DNA of 64,000 nucleotides from Corynespora cassiicola (Eukaryota; Ascomycota; Dothideomycetes; Pleosporales; Corynesporascaceae). Position numbers and translations under genes: made by a program. Numbering within the stretch: the stretch's first letter is position 1; the number at the start of each line of letters is the position of its first letter. Shown here piece by piece: positions 1-11,139 of this stretch. The stretch spans positions 3,534,001 through 3,598,000 of the forward strand of contig JAEUWY010000002.1 of the NCBI GenBank assembly GCA_022059125.1. The letters run 5' to 3'. The notes beneath the pieces were generated by a model. That model worked only from the letters and a program-made list of their open reading frames with translations. It ran no database searches and was not told the DNA's origin.

Positions 1-77
1 CCATGGCTTAGCCTCTTGCTCTCTCTACTCTTCCTCCTTTTCTACCATCGTGGGCCTAGAGCCTGTGTCCTGACCAT

Positions 78-1505
78 ATGCCTCCTGTACATTCCACCGG
101 TGAGACTTCGCCACTAATACCCCAGGATCGAGACAACTCGCAATGCCATGACTCTGGTCCCGATGAACGCCAGACCACGTTTTCCTTCCGAGTCGGTGCT
201 GCCATGTACTCATTTGCAGTACTGGGCTTATTCACCTCATCAATCGGGGTGATGCTGCAGCCCATCTCCCACTACTACTCTCTGTCTGACCTCCACGTCT
301 CACTCATCTTCCTCGTTGGCCCAGTCGGATACGTTCTTGCCGCTCAGTCCAATGAATTTATCCATTCCAAGTTTGGGCAGAGAGGCATCGCCATCGTCGG
401 GCCCATCTTTCATCTAGCCTCAAGCATTTTGCTGGCTGTTCACCTTCCCTTTTACGCCGTGCTTGTCGCCTTTTCCATCGTCGCCCTGGGGACTGGGCTC
501 CTGGATGGTTCGTTTTGTGTGAGTAATCCCATGCCAACTCGTTTGCTGCGAGCAGCCCCGAGGTCCATTGGGGCACCACGTTGACGCCTTGAAGGCATGG
601 GCAGGCAGCATGGATAATGCGAATACCATCTCAGGGCTCCTCCATGGCTCTTTCTCAGTGGGGGCGTCAATCGGACCATTCTTAGCTGGTACCATAATGT
701 CCGCCGCGAAAAGACCGTGGTATGACTGGTACTTCGTTCTGGTATGCCACAAAAACCTAAATTTCCATGCATTGGACTGATCACATATTTGTAGTTTGGA
801 GCTTCGGTGATTGAATGCGCTGTATTGGTATACGCATTCAGATATGAAGACGCGCGAAGATATCATAAGCATGCTGAGCTAGGTGCCAGTAATGCTGATC
901 CGAAACTCTTCCTCAAGTATCGGGCGACATGGTTTTCCGCAGCTTACTTTTTAGCCTATGTCGGAACCGAAACCGCCATCTCGGGCTGGGTCGTTTCGTT
1001 CATGGCACGAGCCCGCCGTACCACACCTTACCTTGCAAGTCTGTCTTCTTCTGGTTTCTGGGCTGGAATGGCTATTGGAAGACTCTCGCTTGGAGCTATA
1101 ACGGACAGGCTCGGTGTTAGACGGGCAACCGCCATCTATTTTGTTTGCGTCATATCATTTGCTGTGTTGTTTGCCGCTACACCAGTCCCAATCGCGGATA
1201 TCATCTTCGTCACGTTCATGGGCTTCTTCATGGGTCCCCTGTTCCCCTCTGGTGTTGTGGTTCTGGCAGGGCTACTCCCGAAAGATTTGCATATCGCCGC
1301 TGTTTCTTTCGTCGCTTCCATCGGGCAGATTGGCGGGGCGCTATTGCCTTTTGGAATTGGTGCAATAATCGATGGGCTTGGGATCAAGACATTTCAATAT
1401 GCCATAGTCGTCTCATCGGCCGCCACTCTGGGCTTGTGGTTGGCCTTTGCACAACTACGGCCCAAGGCCATCACCACGGATTTAGACGAAACTGATGAGG
1501 ATTAG
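78..1505 (+). CDS. MFS transporter, Bsc6/FucP-like
   Basis: Three exons, 78-518, 595-741 and 795-1505, give 432 aa; both introns (76 and 53 bp) have GT-AG ends and keep the frame. The hydrophobic helices fit a 12-helix major facilitator. The junction of exons 1 and 2 restores a GLLDGSF-C-AWAGSMDNAN stretch that matches the 'LxDAxxNAWxGxxxNAN' segment of the fungal Bsc6-like/FucP-like MFS branch, which is why I place the acceptor at 594. An acidic tail (LDETDED) ends the protein. It would act at the plasma or an organelle membrane; the substrate cannot be read from sequence. It lies tail-to-tail with the next gene, 55 bp away. The start is the first ATG of the open frame; an upstream exon outside the window cannot be excluded. 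Confidence 0.85.
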
Positions 1506-1560
1506 CATATAGATGATGTTTAGCTGGAATAGAAGCTAGAGCAGCGAAAGAATTTGCATT

Positions 1561-2391
1561 TCAATAAGTAGAGAGCCATCGAGCTCCAAAAGCAATACCT
1601 CCTGTCACTGTCACGACGATGGCCCAGACCATGACTCCCCGCTTAACAATATAAGGCTTCAGCTCGTTGATTTCAGCCGCATCGTTCGACCTTGGGAACT
1701 CTTTCTGCGGCACTTCCAGATTGAGAAAGTCACAAAGAGGTTCCCAACCCATTGATGGTTCCCACTCAAGCAACTCTCTACCATGCTTCTCTGCAAGACC
1801 CTTGATCCACAAGTTATGCACCTCGTAGAAATCCTCCGACCAGATGTCAACATCCTCACCAAATCTTCGCTTCGCCAGCCGTTCATACTGGTGGAACAGC
1901 TGCCAGTGATAATAGGACTGGGGAATAAGCCCGCAGCAAAGCGCATACTTCCACGTGGAGAAGAACCTCAGCGTCCCGTTCGCACTATCCCTCCACGCCT
2001 CTACCGACTTCCGCTTGTTCAGCACAACCTTCATGTCCGGATACATCTCCATGAGGTCGTCCGCGAACGCCATGCCGGGATAGTCGCTCGAGGCATTGTA
2101 CCCGCTGAAAATCTGGCGGACCATTTCCTGACGCTTTTCCTTGCATGTCTCCTGGCTAGCTCGCACGCACAGCTTGAGGAGCGGCATCGAAGTGAAGATG
2201 TAAGTCCCGTGCATCGAAGGGCGGAAGGGCGGATCCAAGAGCTCTTCGAATGCTATCTGGAGAGACAAGGTCGTGCAGCGCCATAGTCCGGCTGCTAGCA
2301 CTTTCGGGCCCGAGGATGAGGCGTCATTGGGTACGTCTTGGGGTGTCAGCCACCGCGACATGGTGCAGGATAGAATGATGGAACGCGTCAA
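1561..2391 (-). CDS. sulfotransferase-like P-loop protein with C-terminal membrane anchor
   Basis: Single exon, 276 aa. It resembles the large fungal family annotated as P-loop or Sulfotransfer_4-type sulfotransferases. What can be seen: an N-terminal KVLAAGLWRCTTLSLQIAFE segment where the family has its phosphosulfate-binding loop, a middle DYPGMAFADDLMEMYPD motif followed by KVVLNKRKSVEAW, and WEPLCDFLNLEVP plus FPRSND near the C terminus. Residues of about 253-272 form one hydrophobic helix that would anchor the enzyme with its domain in the cytosol. Family members are presumed to move sulfate from PAPS, but few have been tested. Odd point: the usual Pro in the loop (GLPR) is Trp (GLWR). 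It lies tail-to-tail with the upstream MFS gene. Confidence 0.8.
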   Translation of the reverse strand: MTRSIILSCTMSRWLTPQDVPNDASSSGPKVLAAGLWRCTTLSLQIAFEELLDPPFRPSMHGTYIFTSMPLLKLCVRASQETCKEKRQEMVRQIFSGYNASSDYPGMAFADDLMEMYPDMKVVLNKRKSVEAWRDSANGTLRFFSTWKYALCCGLIPQSYYHWQLFHQYERLAKRRFGEDVDIWSEDFYEVHNLWIKGLAEKHGRELLEWEPSMGWEPLCDFLNLEVPQKEFPRSNDAAEINELKPYIVKRGVMVWAIVVTVTGGIAFGARWLSTY

Positions 2392-3138
2392 GTCGAGGAG
2401 GGATAGAGAAAAGTGTTCAATGGCAGTCTATTACTTATGTATGCCTGAGTGAGATTTCAAGGCGTAAAATGGTCGGCCTGAAAGCCGGCCGATTTAGGAT
2501 ACTTATTGCGATGATGGTGGGCTGGGCATAAGCTTCCTCGGCCAGAACTGTCTCCGCTCACGGTGGGGTAGCGTCTTGTGCTACCGTGCCGAAAAAGCTT
2601 CGCAGGGGTGGCGAAAGAAACAATCATTTGAAGGGTGAGCTTTTCAATTTCTGCTTGAAGGGATATCGCTGACTCCAGGCTATATCATACCAACTCAAAC
2701 CGACAACCAACTGTCGACTTGGATGCAATTCTGCTACGACTTGTGCAATAAACTCCTGCTATCTGGCAATAACAAAAGCGCCAAGGGAGCAGCACCAACC
2801 AGCAGAGCTTTTCTGAAGATAGGTCATTCAAGCCTGATTGGAAAGGAAGATGAAATCGATGTTTCTTCAGCGAGTATTTATGTAGACACGTACGATCTAT
2901 CTATAACCTAGGCCTAAGATCCACAGCGTTTTTGTCATCTTGCCAGCTTGGCACGAATGATATGATTGGCCATTTAGGCGAATACGCGTATTCCTACAGA
3001 AAGAATACGGAGGGCAGAAACACGACGAAACATCAACGCGTACTTTCCTGAATATAAATACTCCAGAACATCTTTGGCTTTTGTAATGTTACATTCAGGC
3101 TTTATCATTGTTCGATCCAGTATCTCCAGGCCCTTAAA
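2392..3138. other. intergenic, no gene seen
   Basis: No convincing gene. It is the shared upstream region of the divergent sulfotransferase-like gene and the four-helix membrane protein gene. A short inverted repeat (TCGGCC...GGCCGA) lies near 2474-2493; its meaning is unknown. A 62-codon frame at 2723-2911 has no recognisable features. Confidence 0.5.
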
Positions 3139-3761
3139 ATGAGAATTCCGACCGACATACTTGTGCTCCACAAGACCAAGCTCCTCATAGCCATTATCTC
3201 ACTCGCATCGCTCGGTCTCATTCTATCTATAGCACGCGTGGCGTTACCAGATGCAATCCCTTCGCGGTCGCTAATAATGGTCATAGTCTTTGTGAGTCCC
3301 AATATTCCACTACCAACCCCAGTCTAGGTCCCAGAGAACCCCACTAATTCACCGCCTTTGTCAGTGCGTGAAATCCTTACTGGCTATCACATATGAAGTC
3401 GTCACCGAGCACTTGTCTTCCATGCGCCGTTTTGCTAGCGCAAAGGCCAATATGATACTAAACATCCTGGAGCCCCTGTTCTGGTTCACGGCCTTCGTTT
3501 TGAACTGCATGGCCGCTTCCACAAGATGTGTTGGATCCTTTTGCGGGCTGACGATCGTCTTAATCTTTTTGACTCTGACAGCGGTGTAAGTTGTGATCGA
3601 ATTTTTGTCGATCAATTAACAAGAGTTACTGATGACCTGGAAGTTTTATGACGCTTTGCCTGGCGGTTGTTTCGGTACATGAGTGGAGGTATTCAAAGGC
3701 GGATGGGAAATATATGGGCGCTTCTAAGCCTACCGATTCTCGTTATGGTTCCAATGTGTAG
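3139..3761 (+). CDS. small four-helix integral membrane protein
   Basis: Three exons, 3139-3291, 3365-3585 and 3644-3761, encode 163 aa; introns are 73 and 58 bp with GT...AG ends and both joins keep the frame. The helices are about residues 13-34, 44-65, 79-103 and 111-138. The loops are short, and the tail is polar with a HEWRYSKADGKYMG stretch. The pattern is that of small fungal four-helix proteins of the MARVEL-like kind, but I do not recognise a specific family. No signal peptide is separable from helix 1. No single exon stands out as a gene; the case rests on the three exons fitting together into a membrane protein. Function unknown. Confidence 0.65.
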
Positions 3762-5198
3762 ATATCTGGAGATGCAGATTTGAGTAAGTTCGGTCGCCAT
3801 GAAGAAGTGGGGCACCGGTTCATTGTATCGTAGCCTGGACGGCTTCGGGTATCTTTGCCATCAGGAGGGTAAAGAATCGAACGAGATGATTTGTAAGCCT
3901 TGGAATCAGATCAAAAGTCAATGAACAAGCAAGAAAAGGTATTGGTCAGTGTAGAATACACCTGCAAATGTACATAATTGCCACGAATCCGACACGGAAA
4001 AGCGGACTAGTGCAGAACTGCACACCCGATCTCCATGCTATTGATCATCGGCGGCCCGGAACTGCGGGTAAGCATGGTGCATCCGTCCACTCCCGTTCTC
4101 GTTTGAGTTTGTATATTTGAGGGTGTTCATTGGACAAGAATGAATCCAGTACCCAGGACTACGGATTTCGGTGCGGTAGATGGTGAGATTGGGGCCGCCA
4201 AATGAAGTTTTAGCTTGAATAGTACTACTTGGATGCACTTGGTGGTAGCTTTCGTGATGCAACATCCCTTAAATACTGTTTTATTAACCCGTGCATATAA
4301 AGCTTTTGGTTTAAATAACTGTTCCGTTAAACATATTAGGCTATAATTTTGATATGTTGAAGATGAGAGTTCGCTTGAGAACTCTATGAAATAAGAGGGC
4401 TAGGTGAGTTGTTGCTTGACTTTTTTTTTATAGCATTACTTACCACGTTCAAGTCATCAAGCTTTTAAGGGTGCAATCGGCGTTTGAGGCAGGCGCTATT
4501 TACTGCAGCTGAACCCAGCGCAATTCAACATCTAAATCGTGTTGCAAATATGCAACATTTCTCATCTCTTCCTTGGATTAAAAATTGGTCGAAGAACACT
4601 TTCTTGGTTCTGTTCAATGTCGCTTCAAGCAACCGCGTCCGTCGCAGCCCGTTCCCTTGGCACACATGCTTGTACTTTCTTGAAGCACAAGACCCTTCGC
4701 CTCACAGCTCGCCCAACGGGGCAAGAAAAATAACCGTTAGTTCCGTCTTAGATCAGTTGGCGGGCTGCAATCGCCTTCACCGCACCAGAATAATCCACCT
4801 ATTATTCAAGCTTCGGTGTCTTGGCTACCCCACGCCCCGCCTGCTAACCATGCACGCATACGACGCGATGCGCTTTTCCGGGCTGGATTATCCGGAAGAT
4901 CAGCTTTTCCGGGCCATACTACCTATACTGACCCAATCTTCAGCCTCTCCCTGTACCCTTTGCAGAATATAAGGCTTCCAAGCCTATGCCGGCGTTCCCG
5001 CTGGTCAGGTTCCCCCGCATCGCACCATGAGTCGTGTGCATCGCTCTCGCGAGAAACAGTGGGGCGGCCAGATCTTAGAGAAAAAAATCCGTCCACAGTT
5101 GCGCCGTGTAATGTCGGCACCCGGGGTAAACCAAGACTGCGGGGAAGTAAAATTGGCAGATTTGGGGAAAGGAATGATAGGGCATGGTTATATTTCAG
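3762..5198. other. intergenic, no gene seen
   Basis: About 1.4 kb without a supported gene. Open frames at 4484-4972 and 4816-5223 lack recognisable motifs or a plausible exon structure. The 3' part is the promoter region of the polygalacturonase gene. Confidence 0.5.
5059..5144 (+). promoter_or_regulatory. two candidate CreA carbon-repression sites
   Basis: GTGGGG at 5059-5064 and GCGGGG at 5139-5144 both fit the CreA consensus SYGGRG and lie about 105-190 bp upstream of the polygalacturonase start. Pectinase genes are often under carbon catabolite repression. Six-base matches are common by chance, so this is only a suggestion. Confidence 0.3.
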
Positions 5199-5206
5199 TA
5201 TAAAGG
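5199..5206 (+). promoter_or_regulatory. TATA box of the GH28 gene
   Basis: TATAAAGG lies 43 bp upstream of the ATG at 5249, a usual position for a TATA element in a strongly regulated fungal secreted-enzyme gene. Confidence 0.45.
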
Positions 5207-5248
5207 CACGGCGGCTGCCTTGAATATTGTTGCAGGTTAATCGCAAAC

Positions 5249-6786
5249 ATGACCCTCATGAAGGCCTCCGCTTTACTGGCCCTCGCCTTGTGCGCGCAAG
5301 AGTCATTGTCTGCTTCGGTTTCTCAGATTTATTTATCAAGCGTCCGTTCTGTTCGTCCCATAACCGCACAAAACTCACCTGCGAGAAATCGGACGTGCGT
5401 GGTTGAGAGCCATGATGATGGTGTCACAGACGACTCGGAATACATCCTGCAAGCTCTCGAAGAATGCAATCATGGCGGCCACGTTTTGTTTCCTCGGACG
5501 CAGTCATATGTCATTGACGATGCCCTCGATATGACAAATTTGTCGAGCGTGGATATTGACATCCAGGGCAACATCAAGTTCACAAACGACATTCAGCATT
5601 GGTTGAACATCACATTCGATCTTGGATTCCAGAATGCGACCAGTTTTTTCAAGCTCGGCGGTTCGGACATCAATGTCTACGGCGGAGGAATCATCGACGG
5701 TCAGGGCCAAGTCTGGTATGATAATTATCCGAAAAACAAGCATGATCGTCGGCCTGTCCTCTTCGCCGCCGTGGGCTTGGAAGACGGCACTATTTCGGAC
5801 CTTAATTTGCACTACTCCCCCTTCTGGCACAACTTTGTCGGCAATTCGTCAAACGTTGTCTACACAAATATTTCGATTTATAGTGTCAGTCACAACGAAA
5901 ATTTCGAGAAAAATACGGATGGTGAGAATTCAGAACAAGTGCGACTCTTTTTTTCTTTTCTTGCTGACAACTTCTAGGTTGGGACATCTACCGCTCTGAT
6001 CAGATCACCATTCAAAACTCTAGTGTCACAAATGGCGATGGTAAACACACCTTATAAAGTCCACGCGGAAAATCTTTGTTGATCCTTTCTTAGATTGCGT
6101 TAGCTTTAAGCCTAACTCTACCAACGTTCTGGTCGAGAACATGTTTTGTAACGGCACCCACGGTGTAAGAAAACTCACCCTTGGTGTACCTACCATTGCT
6201 AAGTCACAATTTAGGTTTCTGTGGGTTCTCTGGGACAATATCCCGACCGGGTAGATTACGTAGAGAACGTTTACGTTCACAACGTTGATATGTACAACTC
6301 CTCCGAAGGCGCCCGCATCAAAGTCTGGCCAAATCAATTCAGCGAGAAGAGCGACAACTTGGTCGGCGGCGGTGGCAGAGGACTTGTGCGAAACATTACC
6401 TACGAGAAGATGTGGCTCGATAACGTCGACTACGGTTTGACCATCACGCAATGTTATGGCCAGGATGACGAAGAGGAATGCTTCAAGCACCCGGTAAGAT
6501 CACATTTTGACAGAATGTGCGACTTCACGCTGATTGGCTCCACTAGTCCAAGCTCAACATTACCGATATTACCTTCCGTGACATCCGTGGTCGCACCAAC
6601 AGAGTTTTCTCCCCTATTGTCGCCCATTTGGTCTGCTCCAGCCCCGATACCTGCTCTAATATTGTGGCCCAAGACATTGATATCCGCACCATCAATGGCT
6701 CCAACCTCGTCACTTGCCGAAACATGGACAACAACCTCCTGGATGTCAACTGTGTGGATTGGAGCAAGGGATACAACCCTGCTTAG
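5249..6786 (+). CDS. secreted exo-polygalacturonase, GH28
   Basis: Five exons, 5249-5921, 5978-6040, 6094-6164, 6215-6493 and 6547-6786, encode 441 aa; introns are 50-56 bp. Residues 1-22 form a signal peptide. The GH28 catalytic set appears once the exons are joined: NTDG at 222-225 (D224), GDDC with D245 and D246, GTHG with H268, and RIK with R303 and K305. Introns 1 and 2 fall inside the NTDG and GDD motifs and intron 3 follows the histidine motif, so the motif set is strong proof of the joins. The length and the [12 protein letters not shown] and [11 protein letters not shown] stretches suit the exo-acting group, which removes galacturonate from pectin chain ends outside the cell. Several N-glycosylation sites are visible. 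It lies tail-to-tail with a sugar transporter 160 bp away. Confidence 0.93.
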
Positions 6787-6946
6787 AGATAAAAAGTGGC
6801 ATAGATTAATGATAAATCATAATTCAAATTTCAAAAGCAACTAAATCGAGCCTCTCTTGAGCCCATGTTAACTTAAAGAGTAGGACTATGCATTGTTTGA
6901 CAAAGGCAACAGCAAATAGAGGTTGAGGAAGTGTAGCCGGGATAGA

Positions 6947-8773
6947 TTATGCCACACTCTCTTTTCGCGTAGTTTCCATCTTCTCGTCCAGATGGGCTTC
7001 TTGGGCATGCTGGTGGGGTGTGACCGTACGGCCTCCTTTAGATGTGAACACGCCACCGGTGAAGCCGCCTTTGCTGAATAGCAACGGTATATCTTCCAAA
7101 GTTATGCCCTTCGTTTCGGGATAGAAACAATAGATCATAGGAATGAAAGCCGCATTGAGGACAGCGAATATGATAAACGTTCTCCACCCAATATTGTCTG
7201 TAGAAAAACATGTCAGCTTGGGTATACTCAAATTCGCAGCATTGACTTACCAAAGGAGATAGGAGTGATCTTGACCACCGTGAACACAAACATCCAATTC
7301 CAGCCTGATGCTATTGCTTGCATTTTGGTTCGGGTCCTCGTGGTGCTAATTTCTGATGGGTAGAACCAGGGCACGGGAAGCTGCAACACGTTAGTAAAAA
7401 CACGAGCAAGACTGCAAAAGACATAGAACTTACCCATCCGATACCCATGATGAGCTGAAATATGAAGATAAAAGCAGTGGCGCCGTATGCAGTACCGGTA
7501 GTCCCACGAGAAAGAAGGATGGTGACAATGACAAAACAAAAGCTCAATCCAGCTGTGCAGCTCATCAAAAGGGTACGGCGACCAAAACGATCCATCAAGA
7601 GAACAGGAATGGCTGATCCAACTAAATATGTGCATTGGGCCGCTCCACCCAGAATCAACGAGAGATTGCGGCTCAGACCCATGTTATTCTGAAAGATAAC
7701 GGGCGCATCTGTATGGGTTAGTTTAGTCAATCGTGTGTTCTATGATTCATTGCACGTACAATAATTGATCATGTTCGACCCTGAAAATTGCTGGCCCATT
7801 TGGATGGAGATGACAATGAGGAGTCGACGAAGGTTCTGCGTCTCGCCCCAGGTAAAGAGTTCCTTGAAAGTAAAAGGCCCTCCCCGCTGCTCTTCTTCCA
7901 AGCCACTGCGAATATCCAAGATTGTGGCATTGACACCTTCATCGTCAATATCCTTATCCTCCAGAGCCGCCGTCACGGCCCGTGCCTCTTCGTATCGGTC
8001 ATGTTGCACGAGCCAACGCGGTGTTTCGGGAAGGCCGATGATCTGGAGAATGAGAAAAATCGCAAAGACCGCTTGAAATGCCAGAGGAAAACGCCACTGG
8101 AAAGAAGACTCAGAAAAGCTGGTTCCATAATCCATCCTGGTACAGTCAGAAATATGGGGTGCTCTTAATTGTGATGGGGAACCTACCAATAAGCGATGAC
8201 GACACCCAAAATCGTTACAGTTCCCTGGAGGGTCAGAAGCGCACCACGATAACTTGAAGGTGCGCATTCCGTCAGGTAAACAGGTCCTGTCGATGAGTTC
8301 ATGCCATTTCCAATGCCAGTTACTATCCTCCCCACGATTAATTGCGCAATGGTATCCGAAGCTGCAAGGATGGCGGCGCCAACGATCATGATGGCACCAC
8401 CTGAAATGAGCATTGTTCGTCGGCCATAATGCTCACCGACAAAATAGGTTGCAATACTGCCAAGAACACAGCCTAGGATTTATGAGTAACTCTTGTCTTT
8501 GAGATTTGCTGAGCAGAATTGACCCACCTATATCGTACAAGGCTGTAATGTTCCCTTGCATCTCCGCATCAGGATTATTAAAGTCGCGACCGAACCTATT
8601 GTCTGCACCGATGATTCCAGCCATAACGCCTGTCTATTGTCAGTTCCGTGGTGTTCCGGTGGTCGAAACGACTAACCCTGGTCGAAACCCAACAGCAAGA
8701 ATGCCTGGCATGACGCTGCTGTGACGGCAAAGATCAGCTTCTTGCCCCGGAAGTTGTGTTTCCAGAGATACAT
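6947..8773 (-). CDS. MFS sugar porter (hexose or sugar-acid transporter)
   Basis: Seven exons on the minus strand: 8773-8677, 8629-8528, 8472-8187, 8136-7760, 7708-7434, 7380-7251 and 7197-6947; 505 aa, six introns of 46-55 bp. Sugar-porter signatures are clear: GFDQGVMAG in helix 1, GRR after helix 2, PETPRWL before the central loop, QQFSGSNMINYYAP in helix 7, DRFGRR, and PETKGITLED after helix 12. The start MYLWKHNF is chosen because it directly precedes helix 1 as in relatives. The substrate is uncertain. The convergent exo-polygalacturonase makes uptake of galacturonate or a pectin sugar attractive, but that is inference from position only. Confidence 0.92.
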
Positions 8774-9694
8774 CTTGAGTTTCGCTTGCGGTCTGCGATG
8801 CAGGAACTTGCAGGCGGAGATGGAGGGTTTATCGGTACCATGCAGAGAGATGCATTAAAAGTATTGGGATGATAGCTCGTGGGATCGCCATCCCGAGAGA
8901 ACCCAGTTATGATGTAGATGCGTTCGTGGGGCTCCACAATATCGGGGCATGTGGTGCCGATAACGCGGGGATCGGCAAGGCACAAGATGTGGAGATGGCG
9001 ATGGTTCCCGGGGCGGAGGGCGGGACTGTGTGCTTCCGCGGAGCTTCCGTGGCTGACAGTCATACCCTAATGCAATTAAATATAGCGAGGGCTGTCTTTA
9101 TTTTGACATTTTCTAGTTTGATAGATTATGCGACTGGCGCGCATATTCACGAATTCTAGATGAATTCAAATTAAATATGCAAAAATCACACGCGGACTGG
9201 GGAGCCCAAAATCGCATACAAACACACAGGGGATGCCCCTAACAATGCCCGGAGACACAAAAAGCCTGGGGACTCTCACACAAAAACGCAATCGCTGTAG
9301 GAGGGGCCTGGTTCTAGGTGAATAAATGCTCAATTCAACACGGGTATCTCTTTCCACAAATTCTATAGTGAGAGACAATACTAATAGCAACTAAGCCTCG
9401 ATATGTTATAGGCTTTCATTGTAGCTCTACTCTTTTCTAACACAGATAAAATAGTGTTGTCTACTATGTCACTCAGCAAAAACACTACCATCATGAACAT
9501 CACCTCCAGTGCTATGTACTTAGGTAATATACATTAGCAAGCAACGTGTAGGCATTAGGATATAATGTTTATAAGCCACATGTGTTTTACAAATACCCCG
9601 AGATCTCCCGGAAGCATGGCAATCTAGATTACTTATTGGAAATATTTTTTCGTGACTACTTTATTATATGTCTAATAGAAACAAGTCTAGAACA
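8774..9694. other. intergenic, no gene seen
   Basis: Upstream region of the sugar porter and downstream region of the seven-helix gene. Frames in it have no recognisable motif. The 9180-9400 part is moderately repetitive in look but I could not assign it to any element. Confidence 0.4.
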
Positions 9695-11139
9695 TCATAT
9701 ATGCTCGTTTCTATCCCTCACAAAAATTCGTTCAATCCTCATATCTCTTTCATCGTCATTTGTATCTCGCTCTAGATTGTGCGCAGTGACAGAAAGCTCT
9801 CTGCTTGGGGCTGGCGAACGTAATGTGTGCTTCCGCCCGGAGTCCTCGGTAAAGGCCCCGCTCATTCCTGACCATGATTTTGCAGAGTTCTGTGAAGTAT
9901 CACAGGCTATTTGCTCTTCGCATGAGCGTAGAGTCAACCAATTCACGATGAGTACGGCCCACACGACTGTTGACTAATCAGCGTCTTGGAAAGTGAAAAG
10001 AACTAGAAAATAAACTTACTGTCGGTAAGGCAAGTGAGTAAGCATATGTGACTTAGCCATGCAGCTTTGACAGTCAGGAATACCGTATTGTTGGTGACTG
10101 TGTTGATCAATATCAGAGTTGAGCCAATCACGTTTCGCCACAACATCCCCTTCACCGTGTCTCGAAAAGACCGCTTCCTTCTCGGATTCCGAAATCGATC
10201 CATGATGTAGGTAGCTGAGATTATTCGGCGATGGGATGGAGTGTTTTCCGTGCTTTCTCTATTCACAGCAAGAGACTTCAGGGCGGGTCGAAGAAGCCAA
10301 ACGAAAAGACCAGTCAAGGAGATATTGATGAAACAGTCCACAACGATGATTGCCAGCTTTGCCTTCGGAGAGATTCCGATCCGGCAATTGCCATCTTCGC
10401 GTGATAATTCGGAATGAGGGTCGATGAAATCGTAGACGAAAATACTTCCGAAGCCGATTAAAGTGAAACATGTGCCAGCGCACCATATCCAATCGTTTTG
10501 TCGCTTCATGAAAGGGGCTCGGACAATATGGGCTCTCTCGACGAAGAAACAATACCTGTTTTATCATTTTAATCAAAAACACCGACCATGTAGACAGCTG
10601 TGTTGTATTCAACTTACAGAGTAATCTTTCCGACCCCGTAGAACCCGATGCAGATTCGTATGGCTACATGACACTCTGTATCTGTCTTCAAGCCGAGTCC
10701 ACTCGATAGAAGAGCCACACAAAGAACAAATGCACAGGCATTGACTCCTTGTAAAAAGACGATGATATCTGTCATTTTGGTTTTGGACTTGTTACCAGCC
10801 AATCGACCGGCTCGATATGCTGGTAGGCAAGTTAACGATAAAACTCTCTTTCAACAAACCGGCGATCTAGCCGATCCATGCGCTTCGAGGAAAGAAATAT
10901 GACATACCTTGAGCGATAGCCAGAAGAAACATATATACCATGCATACTGCCACGACTAACGTCCGTTGGTGAGGAGGCTCGTCGAGCGAGACTTGGGACA
11001 CACTTGTGACATTTCGCAAATCCTCTCTCTCGATAATCGGTGAGACTTTGATGTGATCGAGGGGAATTCCGTAGACTGGTTGGACCCCCACAAAGGGAAC
11101 GAGGGCCATTATGAGTTTCCTGCGGATAAAACGGCACAT
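9695..11139 (-). CDS. fungal seven-helix membrane protein, receptor-like
   Basis: Four exons on the minus strand, 11139-10908, 10819-10618, 10555-10020 and 9966-9695, give 413 aa; introns are 88, 62 and 53 bp and all joins keep the frame. There are seven hydrophobic segments. The third ends in YCFFVERAH, followed by a DWIW motif before helix 4, and helix 7 (TDIVWAVLIVNWL) is only complete after the last splice. The outer N terminus carries one NVT site, and the tail is polar and rich in Asp, Glu and Arg. It resembles an uncharacterised seven-transmembrane family common in Pezizomycotina; ERAH-DWIW is typical of it as I recall. Whether it is a G-protein-coupled receptor is unproven. A second ATG 30 bp downstream (11109) could be the real start. 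Confidence 0.78.

Noticed and set aside
2723..2911. 62-codon plus-strand frame
   Set aside because: No motif, no partner exon and no conserved look; chance frame upstream of two divergent genes.
4484..5223. Overlapping plus-strand frames of 162 and 135 codons
   Set aside because: Composition and lack of motifs suggest chance frames in the polygalacturonase upstream region.
9582..9977. 131-codon plus-strand frame
   Set aside because: It overlaps the last exon of the seven-helix gene in antisense; the minus-strand exon completes helix 7 and is the better reading.
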